In this document: piece by piece, positions 21,602 to 31,808 of the stretch
Layout of the letters: the number at the start of each line of letters is the position of its first letter
Position numbering within the stretch: position 1 is the stretch's first letter
From: Caballeronia sp. M1242
GTDB lineage: Bacteria; Pseudomonadota; Gammaproteobacteria; Burkholderiales; Burkholderiaceae
Assembly: GCF_017220215.1 (NCBI RefSeq)
Contig: NZ_CP071129.1
Coordinates: 1,178,001 to 1,242,000, forward strand
DNA length: 64,000 nucleotides
Direction: 5' to 3'
Notes under the pieces: generated by a model
Databases searched by the model: none
The model's input: only the letters and a program-made list of their open reading frames with translations
What the model was told of the DNA's origin: nothing
Made by a program: the position numbers and the translations under genes

Positions 21602-22576
21602 TCAATGCGCGGGCGCTTCCTTCGATGCCGCCGCCGGCTCGACGGTATGTTGCCGCACCGACCAGCTCACGCCCGCCAGCAGCAGCACGATAGCCAGCAT
21701 CTCCGGCGCGCGCGGCCAGCGGGCGTCGTAGACGAAAGCATAGAGCAGGGCGAAGAGCGTTTCGAACGCGATCATCTGCCCGGAAAGCGTGAGCGGCAGG
21801 CGTTTCGCCGCCGCGTTCCACAGCATGTTGCCGAGCCAGGAACCGCCCGTCGCCAGCGCGAAGCACACGATCCAGAACAGATGCCAGCGCGCGGCCGGCA
21901 CGCTCGCCTGCGCGACGCCGGCGGGCAACATCCAGACAACCGTCCCGAGGACCGCGCCGAGCACGCCTGTCACGATGCCCCACAGCACGGACCACTCGTT
22001 GCCGTCGAAGTGGCGGTTCGCCTGCAGATAGCGCGCGTTGACGACCGCATACCACGTCCACGACGCCAGCGCGCCGACTGCGCACGCGAGCCCGGCTAGG
22101 CGCGTGAGCACGCTGCTCGCACTCGCGTCGCCGTGATGCGTGAAGACGTCGCTGAACACGTCCAGATTGATGCACGCGATGCCCGCGAGCACCAGCAAGA
22201 GCGGCGCGGCGAGGCGCTTGAGCTCCACCGCGCCGTGATCGCGCCGGCCTGCCAGCGTCACCGTCACCGGCAGAATGCCGACGATCAGCGAGGACGGCGC
22301 CACGCCCACGAGTTGCACCGCGCTCGCGAGCAGCATGTAGTAGAGCAGATTGCCGACGAGCGCGAGCTTCACGAGCGCAATAACATCGGCGCGCGTGAGC
22401 TTTGCGGCGAGCCGTCGCGCGAACGGCAGGGCGGCGGCCAGCGACACGGCGCCATACATCACGTAGCGCCCGATGCTCAGCATGAGCGGCGAAAAGTCCG
22501 GCAACAGGCGCGGCGCGAGAAAAATAAAACCCCAGATGGCTCCCGCCAGCATTCCATAAACGACACCGCGCTGCAT
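21602..22576 (-). CDS. EamA/DMT-superfamily transporter
   Basis: A 324-residue inner-membrane protein with about ten hydrophobic segments in two repeats, the EamA (RhaT/YdcZ-like drug-metabolite transporter) pattern; WGFIFLAPRLLP early and GSWLGNMLWNAAAKRLPLT late are typical. The substrate is unknown. I chose ATG 22576 (MQRGVVYGML); upstream in-frame starts add a basic tract that does not look like a membrane protein N-terminus. It is divergent from guaB. Confidence 0.85.
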   Translation of the reverse strand: MQRGVVYGMLAGAIWGFIFLAPRLLPDFSPLMLSIGRYVMYGAVSLAAALPFARRLAAKLTRADVIALVKLALVGNLLYYMLLASAVQLVGVAPSSLIVGILPVTVTLAGRRDHGAVELKRLAAPLLLVLAGIACINLDVFSDVFTHHGDASASSVLTRLAGLACAVGALASWTWYAVVNARYLQANRHFDGNEWSVLWGIVTGVLGAVLGTVVWMLPAGVAQASVPAARWHLFWIVCFALATGGSWLGNMLWNAAAKRLPLTLSGQMIAFETLFALLYAFVYDARWPRAPEMLAIVLLLAGVSWSVRQHTVEPAAASKEAPAH

Positions 22577-22739
22577 TGACCGACTCCGACTTGCACTCGA
22601 ATGACGCGAAAGCGTAGCGCGGCGCACCGCCCGCGTCTTGTTCAAACGTGCACCGCATGGCGCGCCGCCGCCGGCCCGCATTTTGCGTCGATCGGCCGTA
22701 ACCTGCTGTTCGGGCAGTGAAAATGCGGGGAACTATCGG

Positions 22740-24232
<1,493 letters not shown>

Positions 24233-24287
24233 CCGGCTTGCTCCCGCCGTCTCCCGGCTTTTGCGCCGATAACCTCGTGGACCGATC

Positions 24288-25118
24288 ATGAAACCGTTGC
24301 TGCGCGTCGTGCTGGTCGTCAATGCCCTCATTTTTCTGGTGTTCGGCGTGCTGTTCCTGCTGACGCCGTGGGCAGGACTCTACGACGCGCTGCAACTCGA
24401 CGCGATGCGAGTGGAACCGGCGTTCGCCGGGCAACTGCTCGGCATCGCGCTGATCGGTTTCGCGTGGCTGTCGCTGCACGCGGCCATCGACGGTGCGCTG
24501 ACCGCCGCAGCCGCGAGGGCGTCGGGGCATGTCGAATGGCTGTCGGGCATCGTCGTGCTGGTTTGGCTCCTCGGACTGCGCACGCCTGAGGTCGACGGCT
24601 TCGGGCAGGTCGGCGCGGCGCTGATCGGCATCGTGTTGCTGGTGCTGGGGCTCGGCAGCGTGAGGCTCGCGGGCGCGGTGCGGCGGCGGGAACGCGCGGC
24701 ACTGGCCGGCGCGGCGTCGGCGGAGCGGGCGGAAAAGAAGGCGGCGCAAAAGCGCGACGAAACGCGCCCGCCTGCCACGACCGTCGTGCCGCCGTCGGAT
24801 ACGGCAACGCGTCCCGCCGCGCGCGCGCCCGAAGCGACTGCCATCGATCCCGTCACCGGCCGCGCGGTCGATCCGGCGGGGCGTCCGATCGATGCCGATA
24901 CCGCGCCACCGGTTGCGCGCACGCGCACGGAAGCCGGCGTCGTCGATCCGGTCACGGGCCGCACGCTCGATGCGCAAACGGGCCGCGAGATCGACCCGGC
25001 CACCGGCAGGCGCATCGACCCGGTGATCGGCAGCGACATCGATCCGGCGACCGGTCGGCGCGTGGATCCGCTGACGGGCCGCGTGGCGCCGGACCCGGCG
25101 AGCGGGACGCCGCGCTGA
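24288..25118 (+). CDS. Membrane protein with DPxTGR-repeat tail
   Basis: I do not recognise this 276-residue protein. It has four predicted membrane segments (about residues 4-26, 46-66, 83-97 and 105-127), then a charged cytoplasmic-type helix (VRRRERAALAGAASAERAEKK, 131-151), a Pro/Thr/Ala linker and a tail of about eight 7-9-residue repeats of the form [IVL]-D-[PA]-x-T-G-R (residues 186-203 and 219-270). It lies 55 nt after guaB and before a hairpin, so it is probably cotranscribed with guaB. The tail resembles DPxTG repeats of plakins and some bacterial surface or membrane proteins; any binding role is inference. Confidence 0.7.
   Translation: MKPLLRVVLVVNALIFLVFGVLFLLTPWAGLYDALQLDAMRVEPAFAGQLLGIALIGFAWLSLHAAIDGALTAAAARASGHVEWLSGIVVLVWLLGLRTPEVDGFGQVGAALIGIVLLVLGLGSVRLAGAVRRRERAALAGAASAERAEKKAAQKRDETRPPATTVVPPSDTATRPAARAPEATAIDPVTGRAVDPAGRPIDADTAPPVARTRTEAGVVDPVTGRTLDAQTGREIDPATGRRIDPVIGSDIDPATGRRVDPLTGRVAPDPASGTPR
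24843..25097 (+). repeat. In-gene tandem repeat encoding DPxTGR units
   Basis: Imperfect tandem units of about 24 nt encode IDPVTGR, VDPVTGR, LDAQTGR, IDPATGR, IDPVIGS, IDPATGR and VDPLTGR in the C-terminal tail of the membrane protein. Codons vary between copies, so the protein motif is better conserved than the DNA. Confidence 0.85.
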
Positions 25119-25175
25119 GGCGCCCGCAGATGCGCGAAAGCGAGCGCGGCGGCGCGCGCAGCAAGCAAACACAAG

Positions 25176-25208
25176 GACGGTCGGCCTTCGCGCCGGCCGT
25201 CGATTTAT
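25176..25208 (+). terminator. Hairpin before guaA
   Basis: GACGGTCGGC (25176-25185) pairs with GCCGGCCGTC (25192-25201), with one wobble, over a 6-nt loop, followed by the weak T-run GATTTATT. It probably ends the guaB transcript or attenuates readthrough to guaA. Confidence 0.5.
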
Positions 25209-25278
25209 TGGCAGCCGGAGCCGGCAGCACCGGACCGGCCGCCCACACCATTCGTTCACTTAGCCTTTGGCCGCAGCC

Positions 25279-26862
25279 ATGCACGACAAAATCCTGATTC
25301 TCGATTTCGGCTCCCAAGTCACCCAGCTGATCGCCCGGCGCATCCGCGAGTCGCACGTCTACTCGGAAATCCATCCGTACGACGTCGACGAGACGTTCAT
25401 CCGCGAGTTCGCGCCGAAAGGCATCATCCTGTCGGGCGGCCCGAATTCGGTCACCGAGGCGAAGTCGCCGCGCGCCCCGCAGATCGTGTTCGATCTCGGC
25501 GTGCCGGTGCTCGGCATCTGCTATGGCATGCAGACGATGGCCGACCAGCTCGGCGGCAAGGTCGAACTCGGCAAGGTGCGCGAGTTCGGCTACGCGGAAG
25601 TGCAGGCGCTGAACCACACGGGCTTTCTGGAAGGCATCGAAGACTTCAGGACCGCCGAAGGCGAGTCGATGCTCAAGGTCTGGATGAGCCACGGCGACAA
25701 GGTGGCCGACATGCCGGCCGGCTTCAAGCTGATGGCCTCGACGCCCGCATGCCCGATCGCCGCGATGGCCGACGACGACCGCCGCTTCTACGGCGTGCAG
25801 TGGCACCCGGAAGTCACGCACACGGTGCAGGGCCGCGCGATGCTCGACCGCTTCGTGCTCGAACTGTGCGGCGCGAAGGCGGATTGGGAGATGGGCCATT
25901 ACATCGACGAAGCCGTCGCGAAGATTCGCGCGCAGGTCGGCGACGAGCACGTCATTCTCGGTTTGTCTGGCGGCGTGGATTCGTCGGTGGCCGCGGCGCT
26001 CCTGCATCGCGCGATCGGCAATCAGCTGACGTGCGTGTTCGTCGATCACGGCCTCTTGCGCGAGAACGAAGCCGAGCAGGTGATGTCGACGTTCGCGGAT
26101 CATCTCGGCGTGAAGGTCATTCATGTCGATGCGAGCGAAGCGTTCCTCGAGAAGCTCGCTGGCGTGACCGATCCGGAGGCGAAGCGCAAGATCATCGGCG
26201 CGGAGTTCATCGAAGTGTTCGACGCCGAATCGCACAAGCTCACCGACGCCAAATGGCTCGCGCAGGGCACCATTTATCCCGACGTGATCGAATCGGCGGG
26301 CAAGGGCAAGAAGGGCACGCATACGATCAAGAGCCACCACAACGTGGGCGGGCTGCCCGAGACGCTGAAGCTGAAGCTGCTCGAACCGCTGCGCGAATTG
26401 TTCAAGGACGAGGTGCGCGAACTCGGCGTGAAGCTGGGCCTGCCGCCCGCGATGGTGTATCGCCATCCGTTCCCCGGTCCCGGCCTCGGCGTGCGGATTC
26501 TTGGCGAAGTGAAGCGCGAGTTTGCGGATCTGCTGCGCCGCGCGGACGCGATTTTCATCGAGACGCTGCGCAATACCATCGACAAGGAAACCGGCAAGTC
26601 GTGGTACGAGCTGACGAGTCAGGCGTTCGCGGTGTTTCTGCCGGTGAAGAGCGTCGGCGTGATGGGCGATGGCCGGACCTACGATTACGTCGTCGCGCTG
26701 CGCGCGGTGCAGACGATGGACTTCATGACCGCGCACTGGGCGCATCTGCCGCATGAATTGCTCGGACATGTGAGCAATCGCATCATCAACGAAGTGCGCG
26801 GGATCAATCGGGTGGTGTATGACATCTCGGGCAAGCCGCCTGCGACGATCGAGTGGGAGTGA
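25279..26862 (+). CDS. guaA: GMP synthase (glutamine-hydrolysing)
   Basis: GuaA aminates XMP to GMP using glutamine and ATP. The 527-residue protein has the class I amidotransferase domain (nucleophile Cys81 in GICYGMQ; histidine/glutamate in HPEV), the ATP-pyrophosphatase loop LSGGVDSS near residue 229 and the C-terminal dimerisation domain ending PPATIEWE. I chose ATG 25279 ([13 protein letters not shown]), the family N-terminus; TTG 25267 is less likely. The 3' end of guaA is a known integration site for some mobile elements, and an accessory TA pair lies directly downstream here. Confidence 0.97.
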   Translation: MHDKILILDFGSQVTQLIARRIRESHVYSEIHPYDVDETFIREFAPKGIILSGGPNSVTEAKSPRAPQIVFDLGVPVLGICYGMQTMADQLGGKVELGKVREFGYAEVQALNHTGFLEGIEDFRTAEGESMLKVWMSHGDKVADMPAGFKLMASTPACPIAAMADDDRRFYGVQWHPEVTHTVQGRAMLDRFVLELCGAKADWEMGHYIDEAVAKIRAQVGDEHVILGLSGGVDSSVAAALLHRAIGNQLTCVFVDHGLLRENEAEQVMSTFADHLGVKVIHVDASEAFLEKLAGVTDPEAKRKIIGAEFIEVFDAESHKLTDAKWLAQGTIYPDVIESAGKGKKGTHTIKSHHNVGGLPETLKLKLLEPLRELFKDEVRELGVKLGLPPAMVYRHPFPGPGLGVRILGEVKREFADLLRRADAIFIETLRNTIDKETGKSWYELTSQAFAVFLPVKSVGVMGDGRTYDYVVALRAVQTMDFMTAHWAHLPHELLGHVSNRIINEVRGINRVVYDISGKPPATIEWE

Positions 26863-27224
26863 GGGGAGTAAATGGTCGCAGTATTGGCTGCTGCGACCGG
26901 TGACTAATCGGTGCTTGTTTATCGCTTGCGGGTTCTTTTGCAACCAATCAAAAGCTACGAGGATTTTTCGTCGATCCATTCGTGCCGGCGTGTAGCGGGC
27001 GCGATTCTACGGTAGTGCTGACGGTATGCGGGGGCCGTGTGCAAGAGACCTGCCGGGGACTATGACCCGGCGGCGCGCTACAGGCTGGTGATGGTCAAAT
27101 ACCTGGCTCGACGAGAACGCGTTTCAAGTATCGCCCGACGTCAAATTTCCCTCTGACTCCAACGGTTGGGGAATGCTGACTTCGTGATACATTAAGAGCT
27201 GTAAAGACTTACGAAGTTAGCAAC
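26863..27224. other. Intergenic region between guaA and hipBA
   Basis: These 362 nt hold no convincing gene. There is a hairpin GGTCGCAG/CTGCGACC (26874-26881 with 26891-26898) without a T-run just after guaA, then sequence with many stops, and finally the hipBA operator. By eye the composition is less GC-rich than the neighbouring core genes, consistent with acquired DNA, but no integrase remnant or clear att duplication was found. Confidence 0.5.
27176..27220. promoter_or_regulatory. Inverted-repeat operator of hipBA
   Basis: CTGACTTCGT (27176-27185) and ACGAAGTTAG (27211-27220) form an inverted repeat matching at 9 of 10 positions, 5-49 nt before the hipB ATG. A possible -10 TACATT (27188-27193) lies between the arms. 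HipB-type antitoxins autorepress through such paired operators, so this is the likely HipB (HipAB) site. Confidence 0.6.
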
Positions 27225-27563
27225 ATGCCGACACCTCACGCGCCTCCGGCCACCGTCCGGCGCGCGCTGCGCAAATTGGGCGCCGATATTCACGACGCCC
27301 GCCGCCGTCGCCGACTGACCATGGCGGTGGTCGCCGAGCGTGCGTTCACGTCGAGAGCGACTTTGCAGCGGGTCGAGGCGGGCGATGCGGGGGTGAGCAT
27401 CGGCATCTATGCGGCCGTGCTACAGGCGCTTGGGCTGCTGGACGGACTGACTCAGGTCGCCGACGCCTCGCGGGACACCGTCGGGCAGTCGCTGGCAACC
27501 GCCGCGTTGCCTCAGCGCGTCAGGTTGCCTCGCAGCGGCAGAGGAAAGGGCGATCATGACTGA
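27225..27563 (+). CDS. hipB: HipB-like antitoxin, XRE-type repressor
   Basis: A 112-residue DNA-binding protein with a lambda-type helix-turn-helix (about residues 16-72: IHDARRRRRLTMAVVAERA, then TSRATLQRVEAGD) and a basic, probably flexible C-terminal tail. It overlaps the downstream hipA by 8 nt, the usual antitoxin-first order, and a matching inverted repeat lies upstream. By family, HipB binds HipA and represses the operon. Sequence fits a divergent HipB-type protein rather than E. coli HipB. Confidence 0.82.
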   Translation: MPTPHAPPATVRRALRKLGADIHDARRRRRLTMAVVAERAFTSRATLQRVEAGDAGVSIGIYAAVLQALGLLDGLTQVADASRDTVGQSLATAALPQRVRLPRSGRGKGDHD

Positions 27564-28803
27564 TGTCGAGGTGCACATCGATCTAGATGGCTCGCCGCGT
27601 CCGGTAGGCCTCCTCAGGCGTCATGCGTCGCGTCGAGAAGAAACGGTCACGTTCGAATACGACGAGACATGGCTGGCCGACGACGGGCGGTTCTCAATTG
27701 AGCCGGCGCTGGCGTTGACGCGCGGCGTTTTTCCACCGCCGCCAGATCAGTCCATTTTCGGTTCAATCGGCGATTCAGCGCCCGATACCTGGGGACGGCG
27801 ACTCATGCAACGCGCGGAGCGTCGACAGGCCGAACGGGAGGGGAGGCGCGTCCGGACGCTTGGTGAACTTGACTACTTGTTGGGCGTGGCGGATGAAACG
27901 CGTCTCGGCGCCCTGCGATTCCGTTGGGGCGGAGATAGTGAATTCCAGGCGCCCGTGCCTGCGGGTGTCCCCGCGCTGATCGAATTGGGCCGGCTGCTTC
28001 AAATCACCGAGCGTATCCTGCGAGACGAGGAAACGGATGAAGATTTGCAACTGATCTTCGCGCCTGGATCATCGCTCGGTGGCGCGCGTCCCAAGGCGTC
28101 GGTCATCGACCAGTACGGCCATTTGTCGATTGCCAAATTTCCAAAGGAACTCGACGAATACAGCATCGAGGCCTGGGAGGAGGTCGCCCTGCGATTGGCT
28201 GAGCGCGCCGGCATTTCGACCCCGCATCACCAGCTGCTTCAGGTAGCGGGCAAGCCTGTGCTGTTGTCGCGCCGCTTCGATCGCGCTGGCGGTGTTCGCA
28301 TTCCCTTTCTCTCGGCAATGTCGATGACAGGATCTCGGGACGGCCAACGCGGCAGCTATCCCGAACTGGTTGATGCACTGACACAACATGGTGCCAGGGC
28401 GAGAGCCGACGCTGCCCAGTTGTATCGCCGTGTGACGTTCAACGTACTGGTTTCAAATGTCGATGACCATTTGCGTAACCATGGTTTCCTCTGGACCGGC
28501 CGCGACGGCTGGGTGTTGTCACCGGCCTATGACCTCAACCCCACGCCAACCGACGTCAAGGCGCGCATTCTGACGACCAACATCGATCTCGACGAAGGGA
28601 CATGTTCGCTCGACCTGCTAGAAAGTGCGGCGGAGTTCTTCGGTTTGTCGTTGAAGCAGGCTCGGGCCACGATCCGCGAGGTGGCAGACGTGACCCGTAC
28701 ATGGCGAGCGGTTGCTCAGGAAGTCGGTTGCCGGCGCGCAGAGATCGCTCGCATGGCAAGTGCCTTCGAACATGATGATCTTGATGCGGCATTGCGGTTG
28801 TGA
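27556..28803 (+). CDS. hipA: HipA-family serine/threonine kinase toxin
   Basis: A 415-residue HipA-like kinase. In E. coli HipA phosphorylates glutamyl-tRNA synthetase and causes persistence; the target here is unknown. Visible motifs are the N-terminal IFGSIGDSAPDTWG (67-80), the Gly-rich phosphate loop GSSLGGARPKA (171-181), SRRFDR (238-243), the catalytic segment SNVDDHLRNHG (300-310) and the Mg-binding SPAYDLNP (322-329). All expected kinase residues are present, so it appears intact. It uses more A/T-ending codons than its neighbours, suggesting transfer. Confidence 0.88.
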   Translation: MTDVEVHIDLDGSPRPVGLLRRHASRREETVTFEYDETWLADDGRFSIEPALALTRGVFPPPPDQSIFGSIGDSAPDTWGRRLMQRAERRQAEREGRRVRTLGELDYLLGVADETRLGALRFRWGGDSEFQAPVPAGVPALIELGRLLQITERILRDEETDEDLQLIFAPGSSLGGARPKASVIDQYGHLSIAKFPKELDEYSIEAWEEVALRLAERAGISTPHHQLLQVAGKPVLLSRRFDRAGGVRIPFLSAMSMTGSRDGQRGSYPELVDALTQHGARARADAAQLYRRVTFNVLVSNVDDHLRNHGFLWTGRDGWVLSPAYDLNPTPTDVKARILTTNIDLDEGTCSLDLLESAAEFFGLSLKQARATIREVADVTRTWRAVAQEVGCRRAEIARMASAFEHDDLDAALRL

Positions 28804-28978
28804 CGCTATGGCGACCTCCTTTCAATGCGTCTGACAGTATCAACAACGGTAAGGCGCTGACAAGTCGCCTGAGACAGCCAACGTTCGTGGATTTTTTTCC
28901 AAACAACATGGGCGCTGATTCGGTGTGTGCCGGCGTCAGCCGTCACGATCGGCACGCGAGTCAAACCTGTGAAGACGC

Positions 28979-29539
28979 ATGAACACCCCTCGCCCTGACC
29001 GTCCCACCGACTCGCTCTTCTTCGCGGTCTACCCCGATGCCGCCGCTGCCGAGCGCATCGGGGACCACGCGGCGCGCCTTCGCGCAGAACACGCGCTAAA
29101 GGCGCGGCCCATTCCCGCCGACCGCCTGCACATCACCCTGCATTACCTCGGCGTTTTCGCGGGCGTGCCGGCCGACACGCTGGCTGCGACCCACGCGGCG
29201 GCTTCATCGGTTCACATGCCGTCATTCGACGTGACGCTCGACCGCGTCGAAACCTTCGCCACGCGCCGTCCCAAGCGGCCGCTCGTCATAGCGGGCGAGC
29301 CGGGCGACGCGTTCTCCGCTTTCGTCGATCAACTCGACAAAACGCTGCAATCAGTCGGCATCTTCGTCAAATCGCATCCGCGCTTCATCCCGCACGTGAC
29401 GTTGCTTTACGACGAGCATCGCGTCGCGCGACAAGCCGTTCAGCCGATCACATGGACCGTGCGCGAGTTCGCCCTCGTGCGCAGTCTGCTCGGACGCTCG
29501 GAGCATCAGGTCATCGAACGCTGGCCGCTCGACGCATAA
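28979..29539 (+). CDS. thpR: RNA 2',3'-cyclic phosphodiesterase / 2'-5' RNA ligase-like
   Basis: A 186-residue two-histidine (2H) phosphoesterase of the LigT/ThpR family, acting on 2',3'-cyclic phosphate ends of RNA. The two HxTx motifs are visible: HITL near residue 43 and HVTL near residue 139. The start ATG is followed by the usual SLFFAVYPD. The stop codon lies inside a 12-bp tandem duplication. Physiological substrate is uncertain for the family. Confidence 0.87.
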   Translation: MNTPRPDRPTDSLFFAVYPDAAAAERIGDHAARLRAEHALKARPIPADRLHITLHYLGVFAGVPADTLAATHAAASSVHMPSFDVTLDRVETFATRRPKRPLVIAGEPGDAFSAFVDQLDKTLQSVGIFVKSHPRFIPHVTLLYDEHRVARQAVQPITWTVREFALVRSLLGRSEHQVIERWPLDA

Positions 29540-29557
29540 GACGCCGCATAAGACGCC
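29534..29557 (+). repeat. 12-bp tandem duplication over the thpR stop
   Basis: GCATAAGACGCC occurs twice in immediate succession; the first copy contains the thpR stop TAA. It looks like a recent slippage or duplication in the intergenic edge and does not change the protein. Confidence 0.85.
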
Positions 29558-29635
29558 GCACATTCGGAATAAACTGTTTCGCGGATTTTTCGTCCGCGTT
29601 ATGGTTGAAGGGTTCGACCCAAGGATTCCGATTAC

Positions 29636-30199
29636 ATGACTCGATCCCGTCTGCTGCCCGTCACGCCCGAAACGCATCACGTCCAGATCGACCTCGTCTA
29701 CGCGACCGATCGCAATCTCACCGGCAAGCCCATCTACAAGACGCAGCATTGCCTGCTGCTCGAACCCGCCGAAGCGGCGCTGCGCCAAGCGGTGACGATC
29801 GCGCAGAGCTTCGGCGCGACGCTGAAGATCTTCGACGCCTACCGCCCGCCGCAAGCGCAGGAAGTGCTGTGGAACTTCCTGCCCGATCCCACGTTCATCG
29901 CCGATCTCGGCCGCGGCTCGAATCACAGTCGCGGCACGGCGGTGGACCTGACGCTCGTCGATAGCGACGGCCTCGAGTTCGACATGGGCACCGGCTTCGA
30001 CGCGATGGTGCCCGAGTCCGGCCACTTTCACGCGGGTCTGCCGGCTCACGTGCAGCGCAATCGCACGCTCTTGCTCGGCGTGATGCACGGCGCGGGCTTC
30101 GCGCATATTCCGAGCGAATGGTGGCATTACGAATTACCCGGATCGCGCGAACTCGCGCTCATCGACAACGAAGAAAGCGGCCCCTTGCGGCTGATGTGA
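29636..30199 (+). CDS. ddpX: D-alanyl-D-alanine dipeptidase (VanX/DdpX type)
   Basis: A zinc dipeptidase that hydrolyses D-Ala-D-Ala. The 187-residue protein has the family residues in order: Arg70 (AYRP), His97 and Asp104 in SNHSRGTAVD, and Glu161 with His164 in EWWHY, matching the VanX active site. It heads a six-gene operon with a dipeptide ABC importer in the same order as E. coli ddpXABCDF, so its likely job is using peptidoglycan-derived D-Ala-D-Ala as a nutrient, not vancomycin resistance; no vanH/vanA partner is present. Confidence 0.92.
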   Translation: MTRSRLLPVTPETHHVQIDLVYATDRNLTGKPIYKTQHCLLLEPAEAALRQAVTIAQSFGATLKIFDAYRPPQAQEVLWNFLPDPTFIADLGRGSNHSRGTAVDLTLVDSDGLEFDMGTGFDAMVPESGHFHAGLPAHVQRNRTLLLGVMHGAGFAHIPSEWWHYELPGSRELALIDNEESGPLRLM

Positions 30200-30214
30200 A
30201 CGGGAAAAACAACC

Positions 30215-31804
30215 ATGAGACTGAGCGCACGAAAGGCCCTTGTCGCGATGACGCTGGCGTTGAGCTTCGCCTCCGCAACGCACGCGGCGACGCCGAAGGA
30301 CATGTTCGTCATGGCGACGCTGCTCGACGAATTCACCACGCTCGATCCGGGCGAAGTCTACGAGCTCGTGCCGGAAGAATACGTCGCGAACACGTACGAC
30401 CGGCTGGTGCGCGTCGATCTGAAAGACCCGTCGAAGTTCAACGGCGACGTCGCGCAGTCGTGGACGGTCAGCCCGGACGGGCTCACGTTCACGTTCAAGA
30501 TCCGCTCCGGCCTCAAGTTCCATTCCGGCAATCCGCTCACGGCCGATGACGTCGCGTGGTCCATTCAGCGCACGGCGTTGCTCGACAAGGGCGCGGCGGC
30601 GGTGCTCGCGGGCATCGGCATCACGAAAGCCAACGCGCTCGCGAACGTGAAGAAGATCGACGACAGCACGGTGTCCGTCACGACCGATCAACGCTACGCG
30701 CCGACTTTCGTGCTCAACGTGCTGGGCGCGTGGCCGGCGTCGGTCGTGGATCGCAAGCTGCTGGAATCGCATGCCAAAGGTAACGACTACGGCAACGACT
30801 GGCTCAAGACCAACGAGGCCGGCTCGGGCGCGTACAAGCTCGTGAAGTGGACGGCGAACGACAGCATCGTGCTGCAACGTTTCGACGGCTATCGCCTGCC
30901 GCTCGCGATGAAGCGCATCGTGCTGCGCCATGTGACCGAGGCGGCGAGCCAGCGCCTGATGATCCAGAACGGCGATATCGACGTGGCGCGCGATTTGAGC
31001 CCCGACGACCTCGACACGCTCTCGAAGAACGGCGTCATCAAGGCGACGGCCGTGCCGCAGGCGACGCTCATGTATCTCGGCCTGAACAACAAGAATCAGT
31101 ACCTGGCGAAGCCGGAAGTCTGGGAAGCGATGAAGTGGCTGATCGACTATCAGGGCATCCAGAAGAACGTGATCCGCACGACGTACAAGGTCCATGAAAC
31201 CTTCTTGCCCGAAGGCTTTCTCGGCGCGCTCAACGAGAATCCGTATCATCAGGACGTCGCGAAAGCGAAGGCGCTGCTCGCCAAAGCCGGGCTCGCGGAC
31301 GGCTTCACCGTGAAGATGGACGTGCGCAACGACTATCCGTACAGCGAGATCGCGCAGGCGGTGCAGGCGAATCTCGCGCTCGCGAACATCAGAGTGCAGC
31401 TCATCCCGAGCGACAACAAGCAGACGCTCGGCCGCTATCGGGCGCGGGCGCATGACATCTATATCGGCGAATGGTCGGCGGACTATATCGATCCGCACAG
31501 CAACGCGCAGGGCTTCGCGTGGAATCCCGACAACTCGGATGCGTCCAGCTTCAAGATGCTCGCGTGGCGCAATGCGTGGAATATTCCGGACCTGACGAAG
31601 GAAACCAACGCGGCGCTCGCGGAAAGCTCTACGACGAAACGCGCGCAGATGTACGAGAAAATGCAGCGCGAAATGCTCGCCAAGTCGCCTTTCGTCATCA
31701 TGTTCCAGAAGGTTTCGCAAGTGGCGGCGCGTCCGGGCGTGACCGGTCTGGAAGTCGGGCCGATCAACGATCTCGTGTCGTATCGCAACCTGAAGAAGCA
31801 ATGA
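30215..31804 (+). CDS. ddpA: Dipeptide ABC transporter, periplasmic binding protein
   Basis: A 529-residue family 5 extracellular solute-binding protein. It has a signal peptide (KALVAMTLALSFASATHA, cleaved about residue 25) and the SBP_bac_5 pattern YVANTYDRLVRVD, VAQSWTVSPDGLTFTFKIR and HSGNPLTADDVAWS. By position after the dipeptidase and before two permeases it should bind D-Ala-D-Ala or related dipeptides; ligand identity is inferred from the operon only. Confidence 0.88.
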   Translation: MRLSARKALVAMTLALSFASATHAATPKDMFVMATLLDEFTTLDPGEVYELVPEEYVANTYDRLVRVDLKDPSKFNGDVAQSWTVSPDGLTFTFKIRSGLKFHSGNPLTADDVAWSIQRTALLDKGAAAVLAGIGITKANALANVKKIDDSTVSVTTDQRYAPTFVLNVLGAWPASVVDRKLLESHAKGNDYGNDWLKTNEAGSGAYKLVKWTANDSIVLQRFDGYRLPLAMKRIVLRHVTEAASQRLMIQNGDIDVARDLSPDDLDTLSKNGVIKATAVPQATLMYLGLNNKNQYLAKPEVWEAMKWLIDYQGIQKNVIRTTYKVHETFLPEGFLGALNENPYHQDVAKAKALLAKAGLADGFTVKMDVRNDYPYSEIAQAVQANLALANIRVQLIPSDNKQTLGRYRARAHDIYIGEWSADYIDPHSNAQGFAWNPDNSDASSFKMLAWRNAWNIPDLTKETNAALAESSTTKRAQMYEKMQREMLAKSPFVIMFQKVSQVAARPGVTGLEVGPINDLVSYRNLKKQ

Positions 31805-31808
31805 CGCG

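Noticed and set aside
27104..27184. Short frame W-L-D-E-N-A-F-Q-V-S in the guaA-hipB gap, looked like a protein remnant
   Set aside because: About 27 codons without start, no family similarity that I can name, and closed by stops on both sides.
26982..28936. 10-bp direct repeat GTGCCGGCGT flanking hipBA (26982-26991 and 28927-28936) as possible att sites
   Set aside because: A 10-bp match in a GC-rich 2-kb region is easily chance; neither copy overlaps the guaA 3' end, where integration would be expected, and no integrase is seen.
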